DNA of 15,133 nt from Parachlamydiaceae bacterium (GCA_013815395.1 JACDGH010000031.1:1-15133); one strand, 5' to 3'. Positions 6,011-13,909 are shown, counted from the first letter of the stretch. The notes: generated by a model from the letters alone, not told the origin. Translations and numbers: made by a program.

Positions 6011-7150
6011 ATGTACTTTTTTGCTTTAAAAATGCTTTTGGAAAACCGGAGCAAATACATTATGCTGATCAGCGCGATTTCATTTTGCACGCTTCTGATT
6101 ACACAGCAAACATGTGTTTTTGCCGGATTGATGAGGTGGACAACTGCAACCCTTCAAAATACCCAAAGCCCAGTTTGGGTGATGGATCCCAAGGTAGAAC
6201 AGGTCAATGAAGTCAAGCCGATGCGCGATACCGATTTAGCAAGAGTTCGCTCGGTTACAGGTGTGGCATGGGCTGTTCCCTTTTATTTTTCTTTGCAACA
6301 AGCAAGGTTGTATAACGGCCAATTCAAATCGATCCAGCTTTTTGGGTTAGATTCAGCGACGCTTTTAGGCGCGCCCCCTGTTTTAATTGAAGGGCGTCTG
6401 CAAGATCTTTGGCAGGATAAAGCTGTCATTATCGATAAAGTGGGGCTTGCTAAGTTTAATGAAGGCAACGAAAAGCCCTTAAAAGTCGGTGACTCTTTTG
6501 ATATCAACGATCATGAGGCACGTATTGTCGGTATTTGCGAGGCAGCTAGGTCTTTTTTCGGCTACCCATTTATCTATACGACCTATGAAAGGGCCATTCA
6601 AATGGCACCTAAAACAAGACGTAATTTATCTTTTATCTTGGTTCAACCGATTGAAAGTTTGACTCCTGATCAAACTGCTTTAGAAATAGAAAAGCAAACC
6701 GGTTTAAAAGCTGTTTCAGAAGAGAAGTTTTTTTGGAGTACAATCTGGTGGTTTATTAAAAATACGGGAATTCCGATCTCTTTTGGAACCACTATTTTAC
6801 TAGGTTTTATTGTGGGAATCACTGTCAGCGGGCAAACCTTTTATTCCTTCATCTTGGAAAACCTTGGAAACCTTGGCGCCCTAAAAGCCATGGGGGCAAG
6901 CAATGGTCTCATATGTAGAATGTTAATCATCCAGGCGTTATTCGCTGGATTTACCGGATATGGGATTGGAGTGGGGCTTGGGTCCATTTTTGGATTTATC
7001 ACATTGAAGTCAGGGCAGCCCCCATTTTACATGCCTTATGAGATTCTTTTAGGAACCTTAGCCTGCGTTCTTCTGATTTGCATCCTTGCCGCCTATTTAG
7101 GGATTCGAAGAATTAGCCGGTTGGAACCCGCCGAGGTGTTCCGTGCTTGA
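6011..7150 (+). CDS. FtsX/MacB-type ABC transporter permease (DevC-like)
   Basis: Inner-membrane permease of 379 aa, typical for DevC-like proteins. TM1 is at about 17-36 (IMLISAISFCTLLITQQTCV). A periplasmic MacB-core region spans 40-250. Three C-terminal helices follow at about 255-278, 303-330 and 344-364. ENLGNLGALKAMGASN (283-298) is the conserved cytoplasmic coupling segment, and the C-terminus RRISRLEPAEVFRA is characteristic of the family. The ATG at 6011 has only a weak Shine-Dalgarno. It is the first gene of a tight operon: its stop overlaps the ATPase gene by 8 nt. It forms a mechanotransmission-type pump with the ATPase, adaptor and outer-membrane factor downstream, moving drugs, lipids or glycolipids across the envelope. 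The substrate is not determined by sequence; the downstream drug-modifying enzymes hint at antibiotics. Confidence 0.9.
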   Translation: MYFFALKMLLENRSKYIMLISAISFCTLLITQQTCVFAGLMRWTTATLQNTQSPVWVMDPKVEQVNEVKPMRDTDLARVRSVTGVAWAVPFYFSLQQARLYNGQFKSIQLFGLDSATLLGAPPVLIEGRLQDLWQDKAVIIDKVGLAKFNEGNEKPLKVGDSFDINDHEARIVGICEAARSFFGYPFIYTTYERAIQMAPKTRRNLSFILVQPIESLTPDQTALEIEKQTGLKAVSEEKFFWSTIWWFIKNTGIPISFGTTILLGFIVGITVSGQTFYSFILENLGNLGALKAMGASNGLICRMLIIQALFAGFTGYGIGVGLGSIFGFITLKSGQPPFYMPYEILLGTLACVLLICILAAYLGIRRISRLEPAEVFRA

Positions 7151-7862
7151 TATAGATCTTAAATATGCAGTCCATGTTAGGAACGTATCAAAAGTATTTC
7201 AATCAGGAAAAGACGTGGTACATGCCTTGCGAGATGTTAATTTTGATGCCCTGCTGGGAGAGCTATTAATGATTGTAGGGCCTTCCGGCTGCGGGAAAAC
7301 CACCCTCTTAAGCGTAATAGCTGGCACATTGAAATTTGATTCTGGAGAAATCGATGTGATTGGCAATTCTCTTAAAGATTTACCAGAAAAGGCTCTTACA
7401 GCTTTTAGAAAAAAAAATATTGGCTTTATCTTTCAGAAATTTCACCTGATTTCGACTTTAAGTTGTTTGGAAAATGTAAGTATTCCACTAGTGCTTAATG
7501 GCTTATCTCGATCTGAGGCTGAAGGTAGGGCGGCAGAGGTGTTAGAAATGGTCGGGATGAAAGGTAGGGAATATGACAGCCCTGCAACTTTTTCAGGGGG
7601 ACAACAACAGCGTATAGCCATTGCGAGGGCGCTTGTTCATAACCCTCCGCTTTTAATCTGCGATGAGCCGACTTCAGCACTGGATGCAGAAAATGGAGAA
7701 AAAATAATGGAACTACTGGTAAATGTAGCTGAAAATCCCAATCGTTCAGTAATCATTGTAACGCATGACAGCCGCATTTTTAAATATGCCAATCGTATTG
7801 CAAAAATGGATGACGGAAAAGTAAAAGTCGTGCTGTCAAGTAAGGAAGAATTAAACACATGA
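7143..7862 (+). CDS. ABC transporter ATP-binding protein (DevA/MacB-NBD-like)
   Basis: Cytoplasmic ATPase of 239 aa with all catalytic motifs: Walker A GPSGCGKT (46-53), Q-loop Q98 in FIFQKFHLI, signature SGGQQQR (151-157), Walker B LLICDE (170-175, catalytic E175), D-loop SALD (178-181) and switch H208 in VTHD. The order and sequence match the LolD/MacB/DevA branch, which pairs with FtsX-type permeases. Translation begins at a GTG (7143) that lies inside the 3' end of the permease gene (8-nt overlap), so the two are likely translationally coupled. The stop overlaps the next ATG as ATGA. It powers the export complex encoded by the flanking genes. Confidence 0.95.
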   Translation: MLDIDLKYAVHVRNVSKVFQSGKDVVHALRDVNFDALLGELLMIVGPSGCGKTTLLSVIAGTLKFDSGEIDVIGNSLKDLPEKALTAFRKKNIGFIFQKFHLISTLSCLENVSIPLVLNGLSRSEAEGRAAEVLEMVGMKGREYDSPATFSGGQQQRIAIARALVHNPPLLICDEPTSALDAENGEKIMELLVNVAENPNRSVIIVTHDSRIFKYANRIAKMDDGKVKVVLSSKEELNT

Positions 7863-8755
7863 TTATTTTTAAAAAATTCTCATTTTATGTAAGCATCGCA
7901 GGGATCATTCTGGCAATTATTTTAGTCCGGATCATACAAACGCCAGCTCCTGGAAGGGAATTTGCTCGTGCATCAGCGGCCAATCCGTACCCAAGCACGA
8001 TTGCAACCTCCGGCATTATAGAGTCAAGTGATCGGAATATTGCAATCGGTGCCCCTCAAGCAGGAATTGTAGCAAAGGTCTACGTAAAAGTTTCAGATCA
8101 GGTCAAAGAAGGGCAACCTCTTTTTCAAATAGATCCAAGAGAGCTACAAGCTAAGATTTTAACTCAAGAAGCAAATGTCAAGGTTTCTGAAGCCAATCTC
8201 ATTCGATTGAAAGATCAATTAGCTAGGCTTAGATCTGTTAGCGACCCACGTGCTGTAAGCCAAGAGGACGTTAGAACACGCGAGAACGATGTTTTAGTAG
8301 CAGATATGCAGGTGCTAGCAGCAAAAGCACAAGTGGAAGAAACTCAGCGCCTGATAGAAAGGCTTACTGTGCATGCTCCGAATAATGGAACCATGCTGCA
8401 AAGCAACATTCGTGTAGGCGAATACGTTGCTGCAAATGCCGATAGCCCTGTCATGCTTTTTGGCACTTCCAATAGCCTTCAAGTTAGGGTGGATATTGAT
8501 GAACAAAATGCCTCCCGCTTTCATCCCGGATTTCGTGCTATTGCCTACCTTAAGAATAATACACAAACCAGCTTTCCGCTTGAATTTGACCGAATTGAAC
8601 CCTATATAATTCCTAAGAAATCTCTCACCGGAGCCTCAGATGAGCGTGTGGATACACGAGTGCTTCAAGTGATCTATGCTTTCAATAGACCAATAGACCT
8701 TAATGTTTTTGTGGGGCAACAGGTGGACGTATTTATAGAAGATACCAAGAAATGA
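7859..8755 (+). CDS. HlyD/DevB-type periplasmic adaptor (membrane fusion protein)
   Basis: A 298-aa adaptor with an N-terminal membrane anchor at about 8-26 and a periplasmic remainder. The barrel-sandwich/lipoyl half runs from IGAPQAGIVAKVYVKVSDQV (62-81) to KEGQPLFQIDPREL. A short helical hairpin (97-166, rich in A, E, K and Q, with QEANVKVSEANLIRLKDQLA) docks on a TolC-type protein. The second lipoyl half is LTVHAPNNGTMLQSNIRVGE (168-187), and a beta-barrel domain follows (VRVDIDEQNA onward). Start and stop overlap the neighbours by 4 nt (ATGA junctions). It bridges the inner-membrane ABC unit and the outer-membrane factor next door. Confidence 0.93.
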   Translation: MIIFKKFSFYVSIAGIILAIILVRIIQTPAPGREFARASAANPYPSTIATSGIIESSDRNIAIGAPQAGIVAKVYVKVSDQVKEGQPLFQIDPRELQAKILTQEANVKVSEANLIRLKDQLARLRSVSDPRAVSQEDVRTRENDVLVADMQVLAAKAQVEETQRLIERLTVHAPNNGTMLQSNIRVGEYVAANADSPVMLFGTSNSLQVRVDIDEQNASRFHPGFRAIAYLKNNTQTSFPLEFDRIEPYIIPKKSLTGASDERVDTRVLQVIYAFNRPIDLNVFVGQQVDVFIEDTKK

Positions 8756-10149
8756 GATTTTTAATTATTTTTTCAATCTGCCTTGCAGGATGCACACCAT
8801 ATGAAAAGTATGAGCCTCCTTCTGTCTACTCTCCTTCGGGGTGGAAAAATCCCGACTATGCAGACAATGTGCAAGCCCTCGGCCAGTGGTGGTATTTATT
8901 TGAAGATGAAGAGCTAAATGCTTTAGAGGGACTGGCCCTTGAGAAAAATTATTCTATTGAAGAAGCCTTTCAAAATTGGCAGCAAGCACGGGCTCTTGCT
9001 TTTGTGGCAAGATCTGCCCAATTCCCTCAAGCAAGCTTAAACCCTAACTTCTCTAAAAAAAATAATTTAATCCTATTTCAAGGACCAGGGCAAGTAAACA
9101 CTCGCCCTTTTCGCATCGAGCAAGCCCAATATAGTCTACCCCTTGATGTTTCTTACGAAGTGGACTTCTGGCATAAAATTTATGATAATTATAAAGCCCA
9201 CCTTTACAATGCTGAAAGTAGATTTGAAGCTTATAATAATATGATTTTGAGTATTACAGCCGATGTAGCCCTTCATTATTATACATTGCGTGGGCTAGAT
9301 TCGGAGCTCGATGTGCTTGAAATGAATCGAAAAATCAGGCAGGACGCTTATGATATTTCCCTTTCAAAATATGAAGCCGGCCTTGTTAACTTCACAGATG
9401 TTTCGCGAGCTGAAACAGAACTTGCCTCTGTGCTTGCAGACTTTGAAAATACAAGCCGCTTACGTAATTTGGAAGAGAATATTCTTGGAACACTGACAAC
9501 AGTTGCTGCCTCGGAATTTTTCATTCCACATAATCCCTTGAAAAAATTCCCTCCCAGTATCCCTGCAGGGATTCCCTCAAGCTTACTGCTTCGCAGGCCC
9601 GACATTCGCCAAGCAGAAAGAGAGATGGCCTCAACCCATATGCAAGTTGCCGTACAATATGCTGCGTATTTTCCGTCATTGAGCTTTGAAGGGGGGATTG
9701 GTTTCTTTAGCCCCTTATTACATAATCTTATTGACTGGAAAGCGAGGTTTTGGTCAATTGCCGGAAATATTGCCCAAGTCGTATTTGATGGTGGTGCAAT
9801 TCAGGGCAATGTAGCAGCTGCAAAAGCGGTTTATCTACAAAATGTAGCCCGTTATCAAGATACAGTTCTTCGCTCTTTTCAGGAAGTCGAAGATGCCCTT
9901 GGAAATATTCACTATGTAATCAAGCAGGAAAAAGATCTCATTAAAGCTGTTAAAAGTGCTCAAGTCACTTTTACTTTATCTTCCGACAGATATAGACAAG
10001 GGCTTGTGACCTATTTGGAAGTTGTAGATGCTGAACGAAGTCTACTTGAAAATCAGAGGCTTGTTGTCAAAGCACATACCCAAGAATACTTATTTACGAT
10101 ATCTCTTATCAAATCTCTTGGTGGCGGATGGAATGATGAATGCCATTAA
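8752..10149 (+). CDS. NodT/TolC-family outer-membrane efflux lipoprotein
   Basis: A 465-aa outer-membrane factor. The very short signal peptide ends in a lipobox LAGC with C14 as the lipidation site. Two OEP repeats follow, about 60-255 and 275-460, each built of long amphipathic helices with beta-barrel segments. LLLRRPDIRQAEREMAS (279-295 approx.) and a YFPSLSFEGGIG strand are hallmarks of the NodT/OprM group. QGLVTYLEVVDAERSLLENQ near the end is the conserved second-repeat helix. It begins with an ATGA overlap with the adaptor gene and completes the tripartite exporter. The window thus encodes all four pump parts in order. Confidence 0.94.
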   Translation: MRFLIIFSICLAGCTPYEKYEPPSVYSPSGWKNPDYADNVQALGQWWYLFEDEELNALEGLALEKNYSIEEAFQNWQQARALAFVARSAQFPQASLNPNFSKKNNLILFQGPGQVNTRPFRIEQAQYSLPLDVSYEVDFWHKIYDNYKAHLYNAESRFEAYNNMILSITADVALHYYTLRGLDSELDVLEMNRKIRQDAYDISLSKYEAGLVNFTDVSRAETELASVLADFENTSRLRNLEENILGTLTTVAASEFFIPHNPLKKFPPSIPAGIPSSLLLRRPDIRQAEREMASTHMQVAVQYAAYFPSLSFEGGIGFFSPLLHNLIDWKARFWSIAGNIAQVVFDGGAIQGNVAAAKAVYLQNVARYQDTVLRSFQEVEDALGNIHYVIKQEKDLIKAVKSAQVTFTLSSDRYRQGLVTYLEVVDAERSLLENQRLVVKAHTQEYLFTISLIKSLGGGWNDECH

Positions 10150-10176
10150 ACGATCCTTCAATCCAGGCTGTTTAGC

Positions 10177-10788
10177 ATGAAAAATGAACACGTGCAAATT
10201 ATTTATCTAAATGGACCATCAAGTAGTGGTAAGACAACTCTTGCAAAAAAATTGCAACAGGAATTTGAAGTGCCTTTTTTACATGTTGGTATCGATAAAA
10301 TAATTGGGTGGATGCCAGAGAAAATTAATGATTGGAAAGGAGGGGAGGCTCTGCTTGGTTTTAGCTGGAAAAAAGGGGAGGATGAAGTCGGTAATATCAT
10401 CCAAGAATTACAGCTAGGACTCTACGCTCAAAAGATTGGCAAAACTTTTCAAGAAGTAGTTCTCGCACTTGCTACCATGGGCCACCACATTATCATTGAT
10501 GATGTCTCTTTCGGTAAACAGCAGATTGATGAGTGGAGGAAAATTTTAAAAGATTTTAGGGTTTTGTGGGTAGGAGTAAATGCGCCCCTTTCTGTTTTAG
10601 AGCAAAGAGAGAAAGAAAGAGGTGATCGCATTATAGGGGCCACAAGAGGGCAATTCCATAAAGTACATGCTGACGTTATCTATGATTTAGAGATAGATAC
10701 CCATCTAACAAATATTGAGGAAAATGTTGATAAAATAAAATCTAAATCGTTTAAAAAGGAGCATGATCATGACAGGTCCCGACCCTAA
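10177..10788 (+). CDS. Chloramphenicol phosphotransferase-like kinase
   Basis: A 203-aa P-loop kinase of the CPT family. Walker A is GPSSSGKTT (13-21). FLHVGIDKIIGWMP (34-47) contains D40, matching the catalytic Asp region of Streptomyces venezuelae CPT (GVD...MP). The lid and C-terminal signature is ERGDRIIGATRGQFHKVHAD followed by YDLEIDT. The founding enzyme inactivates chloramphenicol by 3'-O-phosphorylation, but many homologues are untested and may act on other small molecules. It starts 27 nt after the efflux genes and overlaps the acetyltransferase gene by about 20 nt, so it probably belongs to the same operon. The Shine-Dalgarno is weak, suggesting read-through or coupling. The charged tail KKEHDHDRSRP reads through the next gene's ribosome-binding site. 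Confidence 0.85.
   Translation: MKNEHVQIIYLNGPSSSGKTTLAKKLQQEFEVPFLHVGIDKIIGWMPEKINDWKGGEALLGFSWKKGEDEVGNIIQELQLGLYAQKIGKTFQEVVLALATMGHHIIIDDVSFGKQQIDEWRKILKDFRVLWVGVNAPLSVLEQREKERGDRIIGATRGQFHKVHADVIYDLEIDTHLTNIEENVDKIKSKSFKKEHDHDRSRP
10756..10771 (+). promoter_or_regulatory. Ribosome binding site that decides the acetyltransferase start
   Basis: AAGGAG at 10756-10761 lies 7 nt before the ATG at 10769 but only 1 nt before the in-frame ATG at 10763. Spacing favours 10769, giving the N-terminus MTGPDP, which also matches the MxGPDP start usual for Vat/CatB-type enzymes. The site is inside the coding region of the upstream kinase gene. Confidence 0.7.
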
Positions 10789-11410
10789 AACTCTACATCC
10801 TATTAAAGATTATGACAAATTGATTTTTCTAAATAACTTTGTTAAAGCAAGCAACATTATCGTTGGGGATTATACCTATTTTGATGATCGCAGGCATGGT
10901 GCAGATAAGTTTGAGGAGTATAATGTTTTATATAACTACGATTTTTCCAAAGTAAAGCTTGTTATCGGTAAGTTTTGCGCTATCGCTGCAGAAACGCGGT
11001 TCATTATGACAGGGGATCACAAACTGGACGCTCTAAGTACGTATCCATTTCCAATATTTGGTCACGGATGGGAAACAGCCTTCAATGTCCACGATTTACC
11101 AGTAAAAGGAGATATCGTAGTCGGCAACGATGTATGGTTAGGCTATGACTCTCTTATAATGAATGGTGTTACGATAGGAAATGGCGCCATCATCGCCGCA
11201 CGAGCGGTAGTTGTCAAAGATGTGCCAGCATATGCAATAGTTGCCGGAAATCCCGCTAAAGTTGTGAAAATGCGATTTGATGACCATACCATTGCGCGTC
11301 TAAATGAAATAGCATGGTGGGATTGGAATATTGAAAAGATAACTCGTAATCTTAAGCTGATATGTAACTCTGATATTGATCTTTTAGAAGCTGCGAAAAG
11401 GGAGAGTTAG
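10769..11410 (+). CDS. Xenobiotic acetyltransferase (CatB/Vat type, left-handed beta-helix)
   Basis: A 213-aa hexapeptide-repeat acetyltransferase of the XAT class, whose members acetylate chloramphenicol (CatB) or streptogramin A (Vat). Evidence: the MTGPDP start; VGDYTYFDD; KLVIGKFCAIAAETRFIMTG; then DHKLDALSTYPFPIFG with the catalytic-type histidine (H84 from this start). The hexapeptide turns VVGNDVWLGYDSLIMNGVTI and IGNGAIIAARAVVVKDVP follow, then VAGNPAKVVKMRF and the terminal WWDWNIEKI. The length matches the family. It overlaps the CPT-like kinase gene by 20 nt. Which drug, or natural compound, is modified cannot be read from the sequence. It is the last plus-strand gene of the cluster; a weak AT-only stem TATAAA/TTTATA (11412-11428) follows. 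Confidence 0.92.
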   Translation: MTGPDPKTLHPIKDYDKLIFLNNFVKASNIIVGDYTYFDDRRHGADKFEEYNVLYNYDFSKVKLVIGKFCAIAAETRFIMTGDHKLDALSTYPFPIFGHGWETAFNVHDLPVKGDIVVGNDVWLGYDSLIMNGVTIGNGAIIAARAVVVKDVPAYAIVAGNPAKVVKMRFDDHTIARLNEIAWWDWNIEKITRNLKLICNSDIDLLEAAKRES

Positions 11411-11438
11411 CTATAAAGCTTATTTATAATCATTCAAA

Positions 11439-11978
11439 TCAACGATTGATATCATCAGATTCTATTGCCTTTTTCATTTGTTCCACCACTTTTTGCATTT
11501 CGGCACGAGATAGGGGGTTTTGAACATTGGCAATATACATTTTTATGAGAAATTTTAGAGTAGAGTTATGACCTGTTCTGCGAGGAATGTAGTGAAAATG
11601 AACGTGTGGGACGCTTTGTCCTACTTCTAGTCCATTTTTTTGTAATAGAATATAGGAAGAGGTTCCAAAGACGTTACTGGCAGCCACATTGACTTTCTTA
11701 ATGACTCGACCCATTTGCGAAATTTCTTCTTCATTTAGCATTTCAAAGCGTTCCACATGTCTTTTTGGTATAATAAGACAATGGCCGGGAAAAATTGGTT
11801 TATGGGTATAAAGAGCGATTACAAGATCATCTTCATAAAATTTTTGACGTATTAAAACCTTTTGATCACAAAAAGCACATTCATCGAAAAAAAGTTCATG
11901 AGTGGTATTGAAGTAAAAATATAAGCTTCCGATTAAGCAACTTAATACCGCAAGGAAGTAAAGGGGTTTCTTATTCAA
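11439..11978 (-). CDS. Membrane-anchored HIT-family nucleotide hydrolase/transferase
   Basis: A 179-aa protein. Residues 6-24 are a hydrophobic N-terminal anchor (YFLAVLSCLIGSLYFYFN). A HIT domain follows with C34-x2-C37, HKPIFPGHCLIIPKRHVERF (59-78), and the active-site triad motif H125-V-H127-F-H129 in VPHVHFHYIPRR. HIT proteins hydrolyse nucleoside 5'-phosphoramidates or dinucleotides through the middle or second histidine of this motif. Most are soluble, so the anchor is unusual and suggests action at the membrane, perhaps on the periplasmic side. The start is TTG (11976-11978) with AGAGG 7 nt upstream. It lies 25 nt downstream of the ceramidase-like gene on the same strand and is likely co-transcribed with it. 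Confidence 0.87.
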   Translation of the reverse strand: MNKKPLYFLAVLSCLIGSLYFYFNTTHELFFDECAFCDQKVLIRQKFYEDDLVIALYTHKPIFPGHCLIIPKRHVERFEMLNEEEISQMGRVIKKVNVAASNVFGTSSYILLQKNGLEVGQSVPHVHFHYIPRRTGHNSTLKFLIKMYIANVQNPLSRAEMQKVVEQMKKAIESDDINR

Positions 11979-12003
11979 AAAGGAGCCTCTGTCTTAAATA
12001 AGT

Positions 12004-13248
12004 TTAATTTGAGATGTTGCTCTTTAAAAGATTTTCGGCTCGATTTTTAGTTAGCTCACCGTAATTTTTTCCTCCAAAAGAAAGTCTAGATTCAAATGTC
12101 TTATGCTCCCAAGCTTCAGGTAGGATGATGTATCCATGCGCATCGTTTGTCAGGCCAAAGATAGAAACATGTTGATAGCCAAGACCCTTTCCAATTTCTT
12201 TTAAACGTTGATCGTAGATAGAGCTTAGCTCGCCTGGTATCGTAATAAAGGCGTGCATTTGATTTAAAATGATCAAATTCATTTCACTTTTATATTGATC
12301 AATCGGCAAATTCATTCCAAAAGGGGTAGCTAGGGGCTTAAATGCGTACTGCTCACGTTGTGTTTTGATATCTAAAGTATCTTGTGTTTCCACTTCATTC
12401 CAAATTTTCTGTACTGCTTCAGCTAATGATCGACCGAGATATGCACAAGAAGCAAAGCGATCTTCTTCATTAAAGACAACCGGAATAATATCCCCCTGTG
12501 CGCCATTAAAATAAATGGGTTGCACATTAGAGCCCAGAAGTGATTGGAGGTGGTCTCTTGCGTACCCTACAAAATCAGAAGAAAATAATAGATTTTGACT
12601 TTTCAATAGAGTTGGATGAACTGCATAATTGAAGAGAACGGCAAAAGGAGTATTGTCAAGCTTAGTGAACTTAAGGACAGCGACATCTGTAAGAGGACTG
12701 ATATTTGTAGGCCAAAGCCCTCGATACTTGCTCAAATTCCCAGCACTACCATATCCAATACCTATTTTTGAAGGCGATTGATTTTGACTTGCCTGAATAA
12801 TTGCCTCAACGGTTCTTATTACATAGAAATTAGCAATGTCCGCGTTATAAGTACCAGCAAGACTTTGACCTAATAGTGGGATATTCAAATAAGCTCCTCC
12901 TCCGGAATGAGTGTGGGAAGAGCTAATATAAATTTCACATTGTTCTAGTTGCGGTGTACTATGGATTTGTTGAACAATATCTTGTGTCATTTCATAGGTA
13001 AAACCTAAGTGATCTACACTACAAAGAACTATTTGTTTCACTCCGTTATCAATAAAAAGTGCAATAGCAAGAAGGGGATCATGAATTCCTTGCATTCCGA
13101 TTCCTTTACGATCTGTATACCCCGCAGAAGGAGTTCCAATGGGAGGAGTAATATCAGTTTTTCCAATCCCAACATTTATAGTTGCACTGCTTAAGTTCGG
13201 AATAAGGAAGGTAAGGAAAAAAAATAGATACACAGCAATATTTTTCAT
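12004..13248 (-). CDS. Secreted neutral-ceramidase-like hydrolase
   Basis: From the ATG at 13248 it encodes 414 aa with a signal peptide (MKNIAVYLFFFLTFLIPNLS, cleavage after SSA at about 22), so it is exported. It belongs to the neutral/alkaline non-lysosomal ceramidase N-terminal family. Evidence: KTDITPPIGTPSAGY (30-44), GIHDPLLA, SSSHTHSGGG (109-118), NYAVHPT (207-213), PGE (338-340) and GYI (372-374). H112/H114, H211, E340 and Y373 appear to match the zinc ligands. The catalytic-serine motif of true ceramidases (GDxSPN) reads GDIIPVV (252-258), so that serine seems to be absent. It also lacks the C-terminal Ig-like domain of longer enzymes. It may be a divergent amidase or esterase rather than a ceramidase. 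An in-frame TTG at 13269 would lie upstream of the predicted transcription start, so ATG 13248 (AGAGAG upstream) is preferred. Confidence 0.85.
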   Translation of the reverse strand: MKNIAVYLFFFLTFLIPNLSSATINVGIGKTDITPPIGTPSAGYTDRKGIGMQGIHDPLLAIALFIDNGVKQIVLCSVDHLGFTYEMTQDIVQQIHSTPQLEQCEIYISSSHTHSGGGAYLNIPLLGQSLAGTYNADIANFYVIRTVEAIIQASQNQSPSKIGIGYGSAGNLSKYRGLWPTNISPLTDVAVLKFTKLDNTPFAVLFNYAVHPTLLKSQNLLFSSDFVGYARDHLQSLLGSNVQPIYFNGAQGDIIPVVFNEEDRFASCAYLGRSLAEAVQKIWNEVETQDTLDIKTQREQYAFKPLATPFGMNLPIDQYKSEMNLIILNQMHAFITIPGELSSIYDQRLKEIGKGLGYQHVSIFGLTNDAHGYIILPEAWEHKTFESRLSFGGKNYGELTKNRAENLLKSNISN

Positions 13249-13268
13249 TTTAATCTCTCTTTTGCTCA

Positions 13269-13297
13269 ATTATATAGATTTAGTTTTTACTTGTTAA
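13269..13297 (-). promoter_or_regulatory. Strong candidate promoter for the ceramidase-like/HIT operon
   Basis: On the minus strand TTAACA (13292-13297) is followed after exactly 17 nt by TATAAT (13269-13274), a 5/6 and 6/6 match. Transcription would begin near 13262, downstream of the TTG at 13269, which supports the ATG at 13248 as the start. Confidence 0.65.
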
Positions 13298-13319
13298 ACA
13301 AATAAAAGCTGGGTAAATT
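13291..13319 (+). promoter_or_regulatory. Candidate promoter for the NfeD/flotillin operon
   Basis: TTGTTA (13291-13296), 17 nt, then TAAATT (13314-13319), each 4/6. Its -35 overlaps that of the divergent ceramidase-like promoter on a TTGTT-A-AACAA palindrome (13291-13301), so the two units could share control. Confidence 0.35.
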
Positions 13320-13345
13320 ATTCCTATAAATATTTAGGTATAAAT

Positions 13346-13909
13346 ATGTTACACTACATAACAAGCCTCGCAGTTTTTCTTGATAACGAATCTTTCTATT
13401 GGTTTTGTGCCTTAACTGGTTCGGGTTTCTTCATTATCCAATTCATTCTTACATTTATTGGCCTTGGAGATCAGGAAATAGATGATGGTAGTGCTGATGC
13501 CGGGAACATCAAATGGCTCTCTCGCCAAGCTCTCACTGGATTTTTAATGATGTTTGGCTGGTCAGCTCTAACATGTAACAAAGAATTTGGACTTTCAACG
13601 CACCCATCATTGGCGATCAGCTTCGCAATGGGTTTTTCTGCCATCCTCATTAGCGGATCCATCTTTCGTTTAGCAAAAAAGCTTCAAAGTCCGGGCAGCG
13701 TTTTTAATATCAATGAAATTATAGGCAAAGAAGGGCTGACTTATCAGCGTATCCCTCAGGATGGTGTAGGCAAAATATCTATCTCCATGAATGAAATGAC
13801 CCAAGAGATCGATGCTATCTCACTTAATAATGTCGAAATTGCCTCTTTCACGCGCATAAAAGTTATAAATGTCTTTGATAGCAATACTGTTATCATTGAA
13901 AAAATTTAG
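13346..13909 (+). CDS. NfeD-like membrane protein with OB-fold
   Basis: A 187-aa inner-membrane protein. Hydrophobic helices lie at about 18-40 (FYWFCALTGSGFFIIQFILT), 62-78 (ALTGFLMMFGWSALTC) and 88-108. The soluble C-terminal domain (122-187) has the NfeD OB-barrel pattern: IIGKEGLTYQRIPQDGVGKI, then IDAISLNNVEIASFTRIKVI and a closing TVIIEKI. It lacks the N-terminal ClpP-like protease domain of long NfeD proteins, so it is the short form that accompanies flotillins. AGG (13336-13338) lies 7 nt before the ATG. The stop is 9 nt before the flotillin ATG and the flotillin Shine-Dalgarno overlaps it. It probably partners flotillin in membrane microdomain organisation or membrane-stress response. 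Confidence 0.85.
   Translation: MLHYITSLAVFLDNESFYWFCALTGSGFFIIQFILTFIGLGDQEIDDGSADAGNIKWLSRQALTGFLMMFGWSALTCNKEFGLSTHPSLAISFAMGFSAILISGSIFRLAKKLQSPGSVFNINEIIGKEGLTYQRIPQDGVGKISISMNEMTQEIDAISLNNVEIASFTRIKVINVFDSNTVIIEKI

Noticed and set aside
10763..10768. Upstream in-frame ATG for the acetyltransferase
   Set aside because: It is only 1 nt from the Shine-Dalgarno sequence; the ATG at 10769 has proper spacing and gives the family-typical N-terminus.
11412..11428. TATAAA/TTTATA stem between the convergent acetyltransferase and HIT genes as a terminator
   Set aside because: The stem is 6 bp of only A-T pairs with no T-tract, too weak to call a terminator.
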